Positions 31,985-33,875 of a DNA stretch of 33,875 nucleotides are shown here, piece after piece. The stretch comes from Variovorax sp. KBW07 (lineage in GTDB: Bacteria; Pseudomonadota; Gammaproteobacteria; Burkholderiales; Burkholderiaceae_C): positions 1 through 33,875 of the forward strand of contig NZ_QAJK01000128.1 in the NCBI RefSeq assembly GCF_003852515.1, given 5' to 3'. The position numbers and the translations under genes are program-made. Positions within the stretch are counted from its first letter, which is position 1, and each line of letters starts with the position of its first letter. The notes under the pieces are model-generated. The model had not been told where the DNA came from. It was given only the letters and a program-made list of their open reading frames with translations, and searched no databases.

Positions 31985-32737
31985 ATGTCCAACCATCGCG
32001 CCCCGGGGCCTTTCCTGCCTTTTCGGCCCCTCCGGCTCTTTCGGCCCTTCACCGCATTGCTCGCCCGCCTGCCCAGCCAGTGCGAGGTGTGCCGTGCCTG
32101 GCCTTCACAGCCCGTGTGCGATGCCTGCGTGGCCCGCTTCGCCCCGCCCAAGGCGCGCTGCGGCGCCTGCGCCCTGCCCGTGCCCGAGGGCGTGGCCCGC
32201 TGCGGCGAATGCGTGCGGCACCCGCCACCGCTGGACGCCTGCTTTACCGCCTGCACCTACGCATGGCCCTGGCCGGACTGCATCGCCCGTTTCAAGTTCC
32301 ACGGCGACGCCGGCTGGGCCGGGCCGCTGGCCACCCTGCTGCGCAGCGCGCCCTGGGTCGAGCCCGCGCTGGAGCAGTGCGACATCGTGCTGCCCATGCC
32401 GCTGGCACCTGGCCGGCTGCGCGAGCGCGGCTTCAACCAGGCCCACGAACTCGCACGCCGCCTGTCCCCCGCCAAGACCGATGCAACCCTGTTGCTGCGC
32501 ACCCGCGAAACACCGGCCCAGAGCGGCCTGCTTCGCGCCGAGCGCCTGCGCAACCTGCGCGGTGCCTTCGCCGTGGAGCCGCTGCGCACGGACGAGGTGC
32601 GCGGCCGGCGCATCGTGCTGGTCGACGACGTGATGACCAGCGGCGCCTCGCTGTTCGCCGCCGCCGAAACCCTCCGGCTGGCCGGCGCGGCCCACATCAC
32701 CGGCCTCGCGCTGGCGCGCACCGACCCGCCGCAGTGA
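31985..32737 (+). CDS. comF: ComF family protein (phosphoribosyltransferase-like)
   Basis: The 250-residue protein has an N-terminal double zinc-ribbon (CEVC, CDAC, CGAC and CGEC pairs between about residues 33 and 80). A type I phosphoribosyltransferase domain follows, with VLPMPLAPGRLRERGFNQAHELAR and the PRPP loop VLVDDVMTSGAS (about 216-227). ComF acts in DNA uptake in naturally competent bacteria, though many species keep it for unclear purposes. It is divergent from the BioC-like gene, a common Burkholderiales arrangement, and 40 bp upstream of trmL. Confidence 0.93.
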   Translation: MSNHRAPGPFLPFRPLRLFRPFTALLARLPSQCEVCRAWPSQPVCDACVARFAPPKARCGACALPVPEGVARCGECVRHPPPLDACFTACTYAWPWPDCIARFKFHGDAGWAGPLATLLRSAPWVEPALEQCDIVLPMPLAPGRLRERGFNQAHELARRLSPAKTDATLLLRTRETPAQSGLLRAERLRNLRGAFAVEPLRTDEVRGRRIVLVDDVMTSGASLFAAAETLRLAGAAHITGLALARTDPPQ

Positions 32738-32777
32738 AGAAGAACAACCTCGACCGCGGCCCGCCGACAATCGGCGC

Positions 32778-33239
32778 ATGTTCCATATCGTCCTGGTCCA
32801 CCCCGAAATTCCGCCGAACACCGGCAACGTGATCCGGCTCGCCGCCAACACCGGCTGCGCCCTTCACCTGATCGAGCCGCTCGGCTTTTCGATGGACGAC
32901 CGCCTGCTGCGCCGCGCCGGGCTCGACTATCACGAATACGCCGAAGTGAAGCGCCACGCCGACTGGCAGGCCCTGCTCGACGCCGAGCAACCCGCCGCCG
33001 ACCGCATGTTCGCCCTCACCACGCGCGGCACCCGCGCCGTGCACGACGTGCGTTTCCAGCCCGGCGACTGGCTGGTGTTCGGCTCCGAAACCAGCGGCCT
33101 GCCGCCGGCGATACGCGACGGCTTCGCGGAACCGCAGCGCCTGCGGCTGCCGATGCGCGAAGGCCAGCGCAGCCTGAATCTGTCGAACGCGGTGGCGGTG
33201 ACGGTGTTCGAGGCCTGGCGCCAGAACGGCTTCGGCTGA
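32778..33239 (+). CDS. trmL: tRNA (cytidine(34)-2'-O)-methyltransferase
   Basis: TrmL methylates the wobble 2'-OH of certain tRNA(Leu) species. The 153-residue SPOUT protein is almost only the knotted domain. It carries motif 1 PPNTGNVIRLAANTG (12-26), motif 2 WLVFGSETSGLP (about 98-109) and motif 3 SLNLSNAVAVTVFEAWRQ (about 131-148). It is probably co-transcribed with comF. Confidence 0.96.
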   Translation: MFHIVLVHPEIPPNTGNVIRLAANTGCALHLIEPLGFSMDDRLLRRAGLDYHEYAEVKRHADWQALLDAEQPAADRMFALTTRGTRAVHDVRFQPGDWLVFGSETSGLPPAIRDGFAEPQRLRLPMREGQRSLNLSNAVAVTVFEAWRQNGFG

Positions 33240-33259
33240 CACAAAGAAACAAAGAAGCT

Positions 33260-33280
33260 GCCCCTTGCAGCGAAAGGGGC
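33260..33280 (+). terminator. Possible hairpin terminator of trmL
   Basis: GCCCCTT (33260-33266) pairs with AAGGGGC (33274-33280) around a 7-base loop, 20 bp after the trmL stop. No T-run follows, so it is at best a weak terminator or an RNA-stability element. Confidence 0.35.
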
Positions 33281-33405
33281 GCATCCGATCGACGCGGCGC
33301 GCCGTATGGAAGACATGCCGGCACGCGATGCAATCAACGCAACGCAACGCAAAGCATCGGGTCCGGCATCCGGCCTTTCAACGCTCAGCCCAAGGAGTTC
33401 TCACC

Positions 33406-33699
33406 ATGAACACCAAGTCGATTGCCCTCGCAACCTTCGCCACCCTCGCCCTCAGCACCGGCGCCCAGGCTTTCCAGGGTGAACAGAACCCGCTGCCGCC
33501 CGCGCCGTTCCAGTCGACGCTGTCGCGCGCCCAGGTGCAGGCCGATGCGCGCCAGCCCGTCCAGATCAGCAATGGCGGGACCGGTGTCGCACGCCAGACC
33601 GCGGGCAATGTCGATCGCGCTGCTGTTCGCGCCAGTGCCCTCAGCATTACCCGTCAAGGCGCTGCTACTTACGGTGAAGTGACTGATCGCCGGATGTAG
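33406..33699 (+). CDS. DUF4148-type small secreted protein
   Basis: The 97-residue protein has a clear signal peptide (MNTKSIALATFATLALSTGAQA, cleaved before FQGE). The mature part has STLSRAQVQADARQPVQI, resembling the DUF4148 family of small periplasmic proteins widespread and multiplied in Burkholderiales; no biochemical role is known. AAGGAG lies 8 bp upstream of the ATG, which settles the start against a longer upstream frame. The stop is 41 bp before the perfect part of the terminal repeat. Confidence 0.82.
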   Translation: MNTKSIALATFATLALSTGAQAFQGEQNPLPPAPFQSTLSRAQVQADARQPVQISNGGTGVARQTAGNVDRAAVRASALSITRQGAATYGEVTDRRM

Positions 33700-33740
33700 G
33701 AGCCTGTTTGCGGCCTGGCGTTGCGCTGCTGTTCGGTCCG

Positions 33741-33875
33741 TTCAGGGCGACGCCCACGCCGACGGTGTGCTCTGCTCCGCGAATGTCCCCCGCTTCGCTC
33801 CTCCTTTATTTCGCTGCGCAGAGCACACCATCCGCGTGAGCGTCATCAGAGTGGTCGTTGATCAGCGGTACACCA
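33741..33875. repeat. Right copy of terminal inverted repeat
   Basis: This is the inverted partner of bases 1-135, with one difference (33756 against 120). A diverged tail continues inward to about 33704, immediately beyond the DUF4148 stop. It contains the same internal hairpin (33764-33775 with 33818-33829). Both copies have the same orientation relative to the gene that reads into them. Confidence 0.93.

Noticed and set aside
33331-33356. AACGC short tandem repeat (about three units) upstream of the DUF4148 gene
   Set aside because: It is too short and imperfect to distinguish from chance.

Overview
The window is GC-rich chromosomal DNA of a betaproteobacterium in the order Burkholderiales, most likely Comamonadaceae. 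The evidence is the gene set and order: divergent ftsY and paired M16 peptidases, rsmD-coaD, a caa3/aa3-type oxidase cluster with DUF2970, DUF2909 and DUF2244 proteins, rpoH behind a CIRCE operator, and a DUF4148 protein. A Variovorax-like genus is my best guess and is unproven. Almost everything is housekeeping or respiratory. I see no prophage, transposase, CRISPR array, tRNA or rRNA.

Left part (1-8 kb): pxpB, coaD, rsmD and the argO exporter read leftward, with the LysR regulator argP divergent from argO. A two-gene M16 peptidase cassette follows; one subunit carries the zinc site and the other lacks it. Only 29 bp away, ftsY is transcribed divergently and ends in a strong terminator.

Middle (8-19 kb): a NarL-type response regulator translationally coupled to a hybrid histidine kinase; an Mpo1/DUF962 membrane protein; and a four-gene operon (periplasmic binding protein, fused two-domain permease, ATPase, LysR regulator) for uptake of an unidentified substrate. 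Next comes a two-gene unit that I consider the least familiar part of the window: a secreted Ser/Thr/Asn/Gly-rich low-complexity protein whose stop overlaps the start of a 118-residue YkuD-like (L,D-transpeptidase-type) protein with no evident signal peptide. rpoH follows, with a perfect CIRCE (HrcA) element at its promoter.

Right part (19-31 kb): two leftward clusters build cytochrome c oxidase. The structural cluster runs DUF2244-ctaC-ctaD-small assembly protein-ctaG(cox11)-DUF2970-ctaE. The assembly/heme A cluster runs SURF1-SCO-like protein-ctaA-ctaB-SCO1, followed by an AlkC/AlkD-like HEAT protein. A DUF2909 twin-TM gene and a bidirectional terminator separate the clusters. The far right holds a BioC-like methyltransferase, comF, trmL and a DUF4148 protein.

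The two ends of the window are inverted copies of the same repeat (134 of 135 bases identical, with a diverged tail further inward). Each copy contains its own hairpin and each lies just 3' of an outward-pointing gene. The window therefore either is a contig broken at a dispersed REP/MITE-like repeat or is a segment bracketed by an invertible pair.
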